Assembly (NCBI GenBank): GCA_002449395.1
Contig: DKDP01000040.1
Coordinates: forward strand, 1 to 55,950
From: Ruminococcaceae bacterium UBA6845
Lineage (GTDB): Bacteria; Bacillota; Clostridia; Oscillospirales; Acutalibacteraceae
DNA length: 55,950 nt
Direction: 5' to 3'
The notes under the pieces were generated by a model. That model was not told the DNA's origin, ran no database searches, and saw only the letters and a list, made by a program, of their open reading frames with translations. The translations under genes were made by a program, and so were the position numbers. Each line of letters starts with the position of its first letter. Within the stretch, counting starts at the first letter, position 1. This document shows, piece after piece, positions 48,938 to 55,950 of this stretch.

Positions 48938-49888
48938 ATGAAACCGCTGCCGATAATTTTTGTCCATACGGGCAACAGCAACATTATTTCCTATGCCCTC
49001 AATCAGGCGAGAAAATCTAATCCCGATTCGGAAATAATTCTTCTCGGAGACGAGAGCAACAGTTGGGTTCAAAAACACGGATTCAGGCATTTTAATGTCT
49101 CGGATTACTACGGCATGGCGGAAAAATTTGACAAAGCTTATGTTCATATGAGCCCCAATCCCGTCGGTTATGAACGCTTCTGCTTTCAACGCTGGATGAT
49201 CATAAAGGAATTTCTTGATTCCTGTGAGGAAATTGACAGATTTGTTTACCTTGACACCGATGTGCTTCTTTACAGCAACGTTACGGAATATTGCGAAAAA
49301 TACCTTGACGGAATTGATATAACCGTTTGTAAGGATCAGGGCCCGCAGTACACTTTTTTAACAAGAAAGAGTATAGGAGAGCTTGCCGATTATATGTTCC
49401 GGAGCTATGTCGATCCGGACAGACTTGAAAAAATCAAGAATTACTATGACGACTATTTTGTAAAAGGCAAGCACTACGGCGGAATATGTGATATGACGCT
49501 TTTTGAATGGTTCGCCAAATCAAAGAATTATTTTGATACGAATCAAATTGTTGATAACGGTCTGTTTGATAATTCCGTCAATCAGCCCGAAGGCTTTGAG
49601 ACAAAAAAAAATATAAAGAAAATCGTAATTAAAGACGGCAAGGCTTACGGCACAAAAACGGGACAAATCGAGCCTATAACTTTTTACGGGCTTCATTTTC
49701 AGGGAAAAGCAAAGTGGTTTATGTATAAATACTACACAGGAGACCCAACAAAAGTTCGTTCGAAATTCAAGAGCTTCGTTGCTGAAAAAGGATTTTTTAT
49801 CAAGGTCCGTTTGTGGAGCCTTGTCGGAAAATTAAACCTTAAAAATTTAATGAAAAAGATATTCAAAATCACCAAGCCGAGCGTTTAA
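48938..49888 (+). CDS. GT-A glycosyltransferase with DxD motif
   Basis: This 316-residue protein has IIFVHTGNSNIISYALNQA, EIILLGDESN and FVYLDTDVLLY with the metal-binding DxD motif, followed by DMTLFEWFAK. The layout resembles GT32/GT8-like transferases (short donor half first). No membrane helix is evident. The start is 3 bases after the previous gene, with GGGAGG ahead. Family is uncertain. Confidence 0.78.
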   Translation: MKPLPIIFVHTGNSNIISYALNQARKSNPDSEIILLGDESNSWVQKHGFRHFNVSDYYGMAEKFDKAYVHMSPNPVGYERFCFQRWMIIKEFLDSCEEIDRFVYLDTDVLLYSNVTEYCEKYLDGIDITVCKDQGPQYTFLTRKSIGELADYMFRSYVDPDRLEKIKNYYDDYFVKGKHYGGICDMTLFEWFAKSKNYFDTNQIVDNGLFDNSVNQPEGFETKKNIKKIVIKDGKAYGTKTGQIEPITFYGLHFQGKAKWFMYKYYTGDPTKVRSKFKSFVAEKGFFIKVRLWSLVGKLNLKNLMKKIFKITKPSV

Positions 49889-49916
49889 CCGCAAACTTTT
49901 TCCCGAGGTGGATTTT

Positions 49917-51107
49917 ATGAAGGTTGTTTTTATTTCAAATTTTATTAATCATCATCAGCTTCCGTTCTCAGAGGAAATGATAAGGCTGATCGGCGACGGC
50001 TATCGCTTTATTGCAACCGAGCCGATAGCGCAGGAGAGGCTTGACCTCGGCTACGAGGATATGAATCATAAATATGATTTTGTTGTTTGCACCTATGACG
50101 GCGAGGAGCAAAATAGACTTGCGCAAAAGCTCATAGATGATGCCGATATCGTAATCCAAGGCGGCGCGTCGACAGAATTGATAAAAAATCGCCTTGAGAA
50201 TACCGATAAAATAACATTCAGATATTCTGAGCGTCTTTTTAAACAGGGCTATATTCATCTTCTCGATCCGAGAGTTCTCAAAAATTCCTATAACCGTTAT
50301 ACAAAATATTCAAAGAAGAATTTCTATCTTCTTTGCGCCGGCGGATATGTTGCAGGTGACTTTAAAATTATTCGTGCTTATCCTAATAAGATGTTTAAAT
50401 GGGGATACTTTCCCGAAATAATTAAATATGAAGACATTGATAAGTTGATCTCCGAAAAGGAGCCGAACAGCCTTATGTGGGCGGGACGCTTTATTGACTG
50501 GAAACACAGCGAACACGCAATCGAAATGGCAAAAAAATTAAAAAAAGACAGGGTTCAATTCAAACTCACAATGGTTGGAACCGGACCGCTGCTTTCTCAA
50601 ACAAAAGACGAAGTCAGCAAAAGCGGTCTTGATGATTGCGTTAAATTTACAGGTGCTCTCTCCCCCGATGAAGTTCGCAGATTGATGGAAAAATCGTCAA
50701 TATATCTTTTCACAAGCGACTATAACGAGGGCTGGGGTGCAGTTCTCAACGAGGCTATGAACAGCGGATGTGCCGTGCTTGCCAATCATGCAATCGGCGC
50801 TGTTCCCTTTATGATGACGGACGGTGTAAACGGCAGAATATATAAAAACGGTAAGCTCGATAAGATGTATTCTATTCTTCATTCAATGATCGACAACCCC
50901 GAGCTTTGTAAAAATTACGGCAAGGAAGCATACAAAAATGTTTCCGAAAGCTGGACGCCGCAGGAGGCGGCAAAGCGTTTGGTCAGTCTGTCCGAAGCCT
51001 TGCTGAACGGCAAGGACGCAAAATCGCTTTATTGCAGCGGACCTTGCAGCGTTGCAGTCCCGATTGCACAGTCAAAGCAATACAAGCAAATCAAAGGAGC
51101 TTTCTGA
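49917..51107 (+). CDS. Family 4 glycosyltransferase
   Basis: This 396-residue GT-B protein starts MKVVFISNFINHHQLPFSEE. It has the GT4 domain with NSLMWAGRFIDWKHSEHAIE, KFTGALSPDEVRRLMEKS and TSDYNEGWGAVLNEAMNSGC, whose Glu-X7-Glu is typical. ATG 49917 is preferred, because the GAGGTG site lies at 49905-49910; GTG 49908 is part of it. It ends 2 bases before the pyruvyl transferase start. Confidence 0.92.
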   Translation: MKVVFISNFINHHQLPFSEEMIRLIGDGYRFIATEPIAQERLDLGYEDMNHKYDFVVCTYDGEEQNRLAQKLIDDADIVIQGGASTELIKNRLENTDKITFRYSERLFKQGYIHLLDPRVLKNSYNRYTKYSKKNFYLLCAGGYVAGDFKIIRAYPNKMFKWGYFPEIIKYEDIDKLISEKEPNSLMWAGRFIDWKHSEHAIEMAKKLKKDRVQFKLTMVGTGPLLSQTKDEVSKSGLDDCVKFTGALSPDEVRRLMEKSSIYLFTSDYNEGWGAVLNEAMNSGCAVLANHAIGAVPFMMTDGVNGRIYKNGKLDKMYSILHSMIDNPELCKNYGKEAYKNVSESWTPQEAAKRLVSLSEALLNGKDAKSLYCSGPCSVAVPIAQSKQYKQIKGAF

Positions 51108-51109
51108 AT

Positions 51110-52294
51110 ATGAAAAAGATTACTATGGGCGGCTATACAGGTCGTGAAAACAGAGGCTGTGAGGCAATCGCCAAGTCGACCTCGGCTATGTTCAGAAAAA
51201 AGGATATAAAAACCGCTCTTGCGTTTAGAACCGATTACGAATTTAAAGAAAATTTATCGCATAAATACTTCGACGAACTTCTTATGTATCGCAAATGCGA
51301 CAGCAAGCCGGAATTATATTTCAAAGCCGGTTGGAACAAGATTTTTCACAATACATTCCCCTACGAAAAGGTTAAGCAGGGCGAGCTTTTGGATTCGGCA
51401 GTCGGCAACACTATGGTTCACATCGGCGGTGATACATACTGCTACGGTGTTTCGCTTGAGAACGAGGCACTTATTCACTGGTGCAAAAAAATGAATATCC
51501 CTGTCGTTCTGTGGGCGGCTTCAATTGAAGAAAGTGCTGTATATAACGAACGCATTGTGAACACTCTTATGCAGTATGACAAGCTGTATATTAGGGAGAA
51601 AATGACATACGGCATCCTCGTTAAATCCGGTTTTCCCGAAGATAAGCTGTTCTTAACTGCCGATCCTGCGTTCACTCTTGAACCTGAATTTGCCGAAATT
51701 GATGATGTTTGGTTTCAAAACGAAGTTATCGGAATAAATCTCAGTCCGATTTCTATGGAAGAAAATCCCGATCATATGCTTGCGGTAAACGGATGTATAA
51801 AAATTATTGAAGATGCTCTGGCAAACACGCAAATGAACATTTTGCTTGTTCCGCACGTTTATACGAATGATTATACCGAAAAAGATTATCAGCCCCTCGG
51901 CATTATCAAAAAACACTTTGCAAACAATGACCGTATAAGAATTTTGAAAGCCGATTACAGTGCAAATCAGCTTAAATATATAATCTCCAAGTGCTCTCTT
52001 TTTGTTGCGGCAAGAACACACGCATCAATTGCCGCATACTCAAGCCTTGTTCCTACATTGGTGCTTGGATATTCAATAAAGGCAAAAGGAATTGCAACCG
52101 ATCTTTTCGGCGATTATAAGCATTATGTTTTGCCCGTTCAGGAATTAAAATCAGCCGACGAAATATTTAATGAATTTAAGTGGATTCAACAAAACAGCGA
52201 GACAATTCGCACAAGACTCGAAACAGTCATTCCCGAATATCAAAAGAGGGCGGAAAGTGCCGCCGACGATCTTATTTTAAACAGCAAAGGTTAA
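51110..52294 (+). CDS. Polysaccharide pyruvyl transferase
   Basis: This 394-residue protein belongs to the pyruvyl transferase family (CsaB/WcaK-like), which adds a pyruvate ketal to a sugar. It starts KKITMGGYTGRENRGCEAI, has MVHIGGDTYCYG in the first third, LYIREKMTYGILVKSGFPED and KLFLTADPAF in the middle, and the C-terminal LFVAARTHASIAAYSSLVPT with the conserved R-x-H. ATG 51110 has AAAGGAG at 51093-51099, so I prefer it over the longer frame starting at 51032, which overlaps the previous gene. It adds a negatively charged group to the capsule. Confidence 0.88.
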   Translation: MKKITMGGYTGRENRGCEAIAKSTSAMFRKKDIKTALAFRTDYEFKENLSHKYFDELLMYRKCDSKPELYFKAGWNKIFHNTFPYEKVKQGELLDSAVGNTMVHIGGDTYCYGVSLENEALIHWCKKMNIPVVLWAASIEESAVYNERIVNTLMQYDKLYIREKMTYGILVKSGFPEDKLFLTADPAFTLEPEFAEIDDVWFQNEVIGINLSPISMEENPDHMLAVNGCIKIIEDALANTQMNILLVPHVYTNDYTEKDYQPLGIIKKHFANNDRIRILKADYSANQLKYIISKCSLFVAARTHASIAAYSSLVPTLVLGYSIKAKGIATDLFGDYKHYVLPVQELKSADEIFNEFKWIQQNSETIRTRLETVIPEYQKRAESAADDLILNSKG

Positions 52295-52298
52295 AAAT

Positions 52299-53459
52299 AT
52301 GAAACCGATTAAAATACCGAAAAACTGCACCGGCTGCGCCGCTTGCTCTGCCGTATGCACCCATAACGCAATCTCCCTTTGCGCCGACAAAGAGGGGTTC
52401 CGCTATCCGCAGATTGATTCCTCGCTTTGCACAGAGTGCGGAGCGTGCGCTTCGGTGTGCCCTGTTTTAAATGAAAGCAGTCATTCAAAGGCTGCAAAAA
52501 TATACGCCGTAAGAGCAACCGACAGTTCGGTTCGTATGAACAGCTCATCGGGCGGCTTTTTCTCGGTTCTCGCTTCAAAAGTTATCGCCGATGGAGGAAT
52601 TGTTTACGGTGCGGCATTTTCATCGGATTATAAGTCCGTAAAGCACACCGGCATTGAAAAATCGGAGGATATTTACAAGCTGCGAGGATCAAAATACATT
52701 CAGTGTGTAAACGACAGAAGTTTATTTTCTGAGATAACGAAAGAACTTATTTCAAATCGTACCGTCCTGTTTTCCGGCACTCCTTGTCAGGTTGAGGGAA
52801 TTAAGAGTTTTTTAAAACAGGACTATAACAATTTGATAACCGTGGATATGGTTTGCCACGGTGTACCCTCTCCGTCTGTTTGGAGAGCGTATATTTCGGA
52901 GCTGGAGAAAGAAAACGGCTCTACTGTTCAAAACGTCAGCTTCCGTGATAAGGTATCGGGCTGGAAAAAATATTCGTTTACCGTTGATTTTGCAAACGGT
53001 AAGCACTTCACTCAGATTGTAACCGAAAACCCATATATGAGGGCATTTGTCCGTAGCGTTACGATTCGCAAAAGCTGCTATAATTGCCCGTTCCGCAGAC
53101 TTGAACGTGTCTCGGATCTCACTATGGCCGATTTTTGGGGCTGTGAAAAAGTCACGCCCCAAATGAACGACAACACGGGAATAACGCTCGCCTTTGTCAA
53201 CAATGAAAAGGGCGAAACCCTTTTCCGTACGCTCTCAGATACTGAGTTTTCTCAGGTCAGTGAAAGCGACGCACTGCGTGAAAACCGTTCAATGTATATT
53301 CAAACAGATTACAATTTCAACAGAAATTATTTCTTTGATAATCTTGACAACCTGTCGGCAAAAGAGCTGCTGATGACAGCAGCAAACCGTCAAACCTTAT
53401 TGACAAGGGCAGTCGGCAAATATCACCGCATAAAGCAAAAGATCGGAGACTCAAAATGA
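52299..53459 (+). CDS. Fe-S FrhB-like oxidoreductase (F420 hydrogenase beta family)
   Basis: This 386-residue protein has two N-terminal 4Fe-4S ferredoxin motifs (Cys10-13-16-20 and Cys44-47-50-54) and a FrhB-type flavin domain with MNSSSGGFFSVLASKVI, LFSGTPCQVEGIKSFL and a Cys-rich part (KSCYNCPFRRL, then TMADFWGCEK). It occurs often beside pyruvyl transferase genes in polysaccharide loci of anaerobes, where its substrate is not known. The gene overlaps the flippase gene by 4 bases. A redox step on a glycan or lipid-linked sugar is possible. Confidence 0.88.
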   Translation: MKPIKIPKNCTGCAACSAVCTHNAISLCADKEGFRYPQIDSSLCTECGACASVCPVLNESSHSKAAKIYAVRATDSSVRMNSSSGGFFSVLASKVIADGGIVYGAAFSSDYKSVKHTGIEKSEDIYKLRGSKYIQCVNDRSLFSEITKELISNRTVLFSGTPCQVEGIKSFLKQDYNNLITVDMVCHGVPSPSVWRAYISELEKENGSTVQNVSFRDKVSGWKKYSFTVDFANGKHFTQIVTENPYMRAFVRSVTIRKSCYNCPFRRLERVSDLTMADFWGCEKVTPQMNDNTGITLAFVNNEKGETLFRTLSDTEFSQVSESDALRENRSMYIQTDYNFNRNYFFDNLDNLSAKELLMTAANRQTLLTRAVGKYHRIKQKIGDSK

Positions 53460-54979
53460 ATCGCAGAGGTAAAGGAATAGCAATTTCATATATTTACACA
53501 ATCCTTAACACTGTCATCGGCTTTTTTATGTCGGCATTTGTTCTGAGAGTGCTCGGAAAAACCGACTACGGTGTTTATCAGACGATGACATCGTTTCTTA
53601 CCTATCTGACCCTGTTTGAATTTGGAACAGGCACGATAATGACAAGAAACATTTCCTTGTGCAGAAACGACGGTACAGACGGCGATGATCTTCGCAAAAA
53701 CATCTCCACCGTTTGGACAACCACCTGTATTCTTTCTGCTATCATTTGCGTCGGTGTGCTTATATTCTATCTTTTAATCGGCACGATATACCATAAATCT
53801 CTCACTCCCGAGCAAATTGAAACAGGCAAAATAATCTTTCTGATATCTGCCGTGAGGCTTGTGTTCAATTTCCTTGTGCAAACTCTTAATGGTGTTGTGC
53901 TCGGCTTTGAAAGATACAGTCTCGGCTCGATTGTTTCCCTCACATATCTGATCGTCCGTTCGATTATCGTTGTTGCTCTCCTGCTTGTAAGCCACAGCGC
54001 AATAGTGCTTGTTACAATTGACACAGTGCTTACAGTCGGCATTTTTATTTTCACGATTTTCTACTGCATAATAAAATTAAAGGTTAAATTCACCTTCAAA
54101 TATTTTAATGTCGGAATCTTCCGCCAGATTCTTCCGCTGGCACTTGCCATGTTCCTGCAAACAATTGTCAATATGGCTAATAACAACGTTGATAAATTTG
54201 TAATCGGAATTGCAATGTCACCTGAGGCGGTATCGGTCTACTCGGTTGCGATGTATATTTTTTCGACATTTTCGGCTCTTACAACCATGCCGATTTCAAT
54301 GTATATGCCGCAGGTCGCCAAGGATATGCGGAACGGTAAAGAGGGCCACGAACTTACCAGAACTCTCATTCAGCCCTGCCGGCTTGTTGTAATTGTCGGC
54401 GGATTGGTTCTTTTCGGCTTTATCGCTGTCGGACGCCCGTTCATCTCGATTGTTTACGGCTCGGATTATCTCGATGCATGGATCATAGCAATAATGATAA
54501 TGGTCCCGATGTTTATAAATATGTCAAACGGAATTATCGTAAATATTCTCGACGTCCTGCGTAAAAGGCACATCCGCTCGATCTGCCTCGGCATAACGGC
54601 TGTCGGCAATATTATTCTGACTGTTTGGTGGATAAAATATTGGGGAATGTTTGGTGCGGCGGCGGCAACGGCTGTTTTCACAATAATCGGACAGATCATA
54701 TTGATGAATATTTATTATAAAAAGGCTATTCACATCGACGTAATGTTTCTTTTCGGTCAATCATTTAAAGGGATTCTACCGAGTATGGTCATTGCCTGTC
54801 TCGGCGGCGGAGCCGTTGCATATTTTATTCACAACAATTTTCTTTCCCTTTTTGTCGGAGGAGTTACATTCTGCGTAATCCTCGCCGCTTGTATGCTCAC
54901 CTTCGGCGCAAACAAAACCGAAAAAGAGCTTTTCTTCGGCAAAATCAATAGGCTTAAATCAAAAATCAGCAAGGCATAA
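53456..54979 (+). CDS. Wzx-like polysaccharide flippase
   Basis: This 507-residue protein has about 14 hydrophobic helices and belongs to the MOP/Wzx exporters that flip the undecaprenyl-linked repeat. It starts RGKGIAISYIYTILNTVIGF with ALV-type FVLRVLGKTDYGVYQT, and later FNFLVQTLNGVVLGFERY, which are typical. Its place after the transferases fits a Wzx/Wzy pathway. Confidence 0.92.
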   Translation: MNRRGKGIAISYIYTILNTVIGFFMSAFVLRVLGKTDYGVYQTMTSFLTYLTLFEFGTGTIMTRNISLCRNDGTDGDDLRKNISTVWTTTCILSAIICVGVLIFYLLIGTIYHKSLTPEQIETGKIIFLISAVRLVFNFLVQTLNGVVLGFERYSLGSIVSLTYLIVRSIIVVALLLVSHSAIVLVTIDTVLTVGIFIFTIFYCIIKLKVKFTFKYFNVGIFRQILPLALAMFLQTIVNMANNNVDKFVIGIAMSPEAVSVYSVAMYIFSTFSALTTMPISMYMPQVAKDMRNGKEGHELTRTLIQPCRLVVIVGGLVLFGFIAVGRPFISIVYGSDYLDAWIIAIMIMVPMFINMSNGIIVNILDVLRKRHIRSICLGITAVGNIILTVWWIKYWGMFGAAAATAVFTIIGQIILMNIYYKKAIHIDVMFLFGQSFKGILPSMVIACLGGGAVAYFIHNNFLSLFVGGVTFCVILAACMLTFGANKTEKELFFGKINRLKSKISKA

Positions 54980-55000
54980 AAGAACCGTAGGAGGTAGCCT

Positions 55001-55950
55001 ATGTCCGATAATGTTTTTTCAAATAAACTGACAAATACGGCTATGATATCGCTGTTTTTGCAGCAGTCACTTATGGATTCGCAGGCGGATTTTGAACGCT
55101 CTGTCGGCAATCCTAACTTCCCTCACTGGGACTGCATTGTAATAACGGCAAGCAATACCGCACAAGCCGACGGATACCGCAAGCAAATAGAATACAGACG
55201 CTCTGTCGGTAGAGTTTCGCCTTATACGGATTTTCTTGTCGTTTCTGACAGAGATAACAAGCGTGTCGGCTCAGCAGGCTCAACCCTCTCTGTTATCCGA
55301 GAATTAAAGCAGAAATTCAACGATTTATCCGACAAACGAATTATGGTTATCCATGCAGGCGGCAACAGCTCGAGGACGCCTCAGTACAGTGCCCTCGGGA
55401 AACTGTTCAGCCCCATTCCAACGACATTCGGCGGTTTACCGGCAACTCTATTTGATATGTTTATGATATCTATGGCAAGCATTCCCGGACGCCTGAAAAA
55501 CGGTATGCTTCTGCTCTCAGGCGATGTTACTTTGCTTTTCAATCCGCTCATGTGTGATTTCGGATCATCCGACGCCGCCGTAATCAGCTTTAAAGAAGAT
55601 ACAGAGATTGCAAAAAATCACGGCGTATATCTCAAGAGCGACAGCGGAAATGTCAAAAAATTTCTGCATAAAAAGCCGGTCGAAATTCTTCAAAGCGAAG
55701 GAGCTGTTGACGAACGGGGAAAATGCAGCATCGACACAGGGGCATTATGGCTCAGCCCCAAGATATTAGAGGCTATGTATACCACGGTTGACACCGAGGA
55801 AAAATACGATGCTATGGTAAATGACAAAGCCCGTCTTTCGCTTTACGGTGACATTTCCTACTGCCTTTCTGAGGATTCAACTCTTGAAGATTTTTACTCT
55901 CAGACTCCGGAAGGCGGATTTTGCGACGAATTAACAATGGCACGTACAGC
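55001..55950 (+). CDS. Fucokinase/GDP-fucose pyrophosphorylase-like protein (partial)
   Basis: A long open frame starts at ATG 55001 (GGAGG at 54990-54994) and continues past the window end, so only about 316 residues are visible. The sequence fits the N-terminal fucose-1-phosphate guanylyltransferase half of Fkp-type bifunctional enzymes (Pfam fucokinase family). It has DCIVITASNTAQADGYRKQI, RVGSAGSTLSVIREL, VIHAGGNSSRTPQ with SALGKLFSPIP, and a later LLLSGDVTLLF. Such enzymes make GDP-L-fucose from salvaged fucose. Whether the kinase half is present is not visible. Confidence 0.82.
   Translation, partial: MSDNVFSNKLTNTAMISLFLQQSLMDSQADFERSVGNPNFPHWDCIVITASNTAQADGYRKQIEYRRSVGRVSPYTDFLVVSDRDNKRVGSAGSTLSVIRELKQKFNDLSDKRIMVIHAGGNSSRTPQYSALGKLFSPIPTTFGGLPATLFDMFMISMASIPGRLKNGMLLLSGDVTLLFNPLMCDFGSSDAAVISFKEDTEIAKNHGVYLKSDSGNVKKFLHKKPVEILQSEGAVDERGKCSIDTGALWLSPKILEAMYTTVDTEEKYDAMVNDKARLSLYGDISYCLSEDSTLEDFYSQTPEGGFCDELTMART

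Noticed and set aside
1..55950. CRISPR array, IS element or rRNA
   Set aside because: No regularly spaced repeats, transposase frames or rRNA-like stretches were seen.

Overview
The window looks like a chromosomal segment of a Gram-positive anaerobe of the Clostridia, most plausibly an Oscillospiraceae/Ruminococcus-like gut bacterium. This rests on strong AGGAGG-type ribosome binding sites, frequent TTG/GTG starts, a lipoprotein-type MetQ, Wzz/BY-kinase capsule regulators, a Dlt-like surface modification locus and a G+C near one half. The genus is an inference and was not tested.

Layout. (1) 1-2160: a Gfo/Idh/MocA oxidoreductase and nagB (amino-sugar catabolism). (2) 2231-4083: a membrane-anchored PrsA/parvulin foldase. 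(3) 4146-10796: a compact phage-derived cassette holding only head and neck genes (terS, terL, portal, protease with a nested scaffold, major capsid protein, two connector-like genes, and a neck/adhesin fusion), closed by intrinsic terminators, with no integrase, replication, tail-tube, tape-measure or lysis genes. (4) 10796-13070 (minus): two glycosyltransferase-like genes. (5) tRNA-Thr(GGT) with a consensus promoter, then a minus-strand GNAT plus 65-aa gene pair. (6) 14457-24897 (minus): a two-component system and a seven-gene Dlt-like system. It consists of two MBOAT + SGNH pairs around an adenylation enzyme, a carrier protein and a fold-type III PLP decarboxylase. The adenylation enzyme lacks the Asp that DltA uses to hold the alpha-amine of D-Ala, so the transferred group is probably not D-alanine. 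(7) 25085-28147: metQ-metN-metI preceded by a Met/Cys-rich leader peptide and terminator; MetQ itself has its two halves in circularly permuted order. (8) 28269-55950 (plus): a large capsule/exopolysaccharide locus that runs off the window.

The capsule locus opens with an anchored Ig-like protein and two tandem Wzz/BY-kinases. It then contains a self-contained peptide-maturation module: PqqD-like chaperone, radical SAM/SPASM enzyme, candidate 98-aa precursor, HprK-like kinase, ABC exporter and PF14907-type nucleotidyltransferase. After this come sugar-nucleotide enzymes, an initiating phosphoglycosyl transferase, an ATP-grasp ligase, six glycosyltransferase genes, a Wzy-like polymerase, a pyruvyl transferase, an Fe-S FrhB-like protein, a Wzx-like flippase and the start of a fucokinase/GDP-fucose pyrophosphorylase-like gene. 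The right-hand part (after about 39.8 kb) looks more A+T-rich by eye, as is common for exchanged surface-polysaccharide genes.

The most noteworthy points are the tailless capsid cassette, the decarboxylase-containing Dlt-like system, the circularly permuted MetQ with its leader-peptide attenuator, and the radical-SAM/HprK peptide module embedded in a capsule operon.
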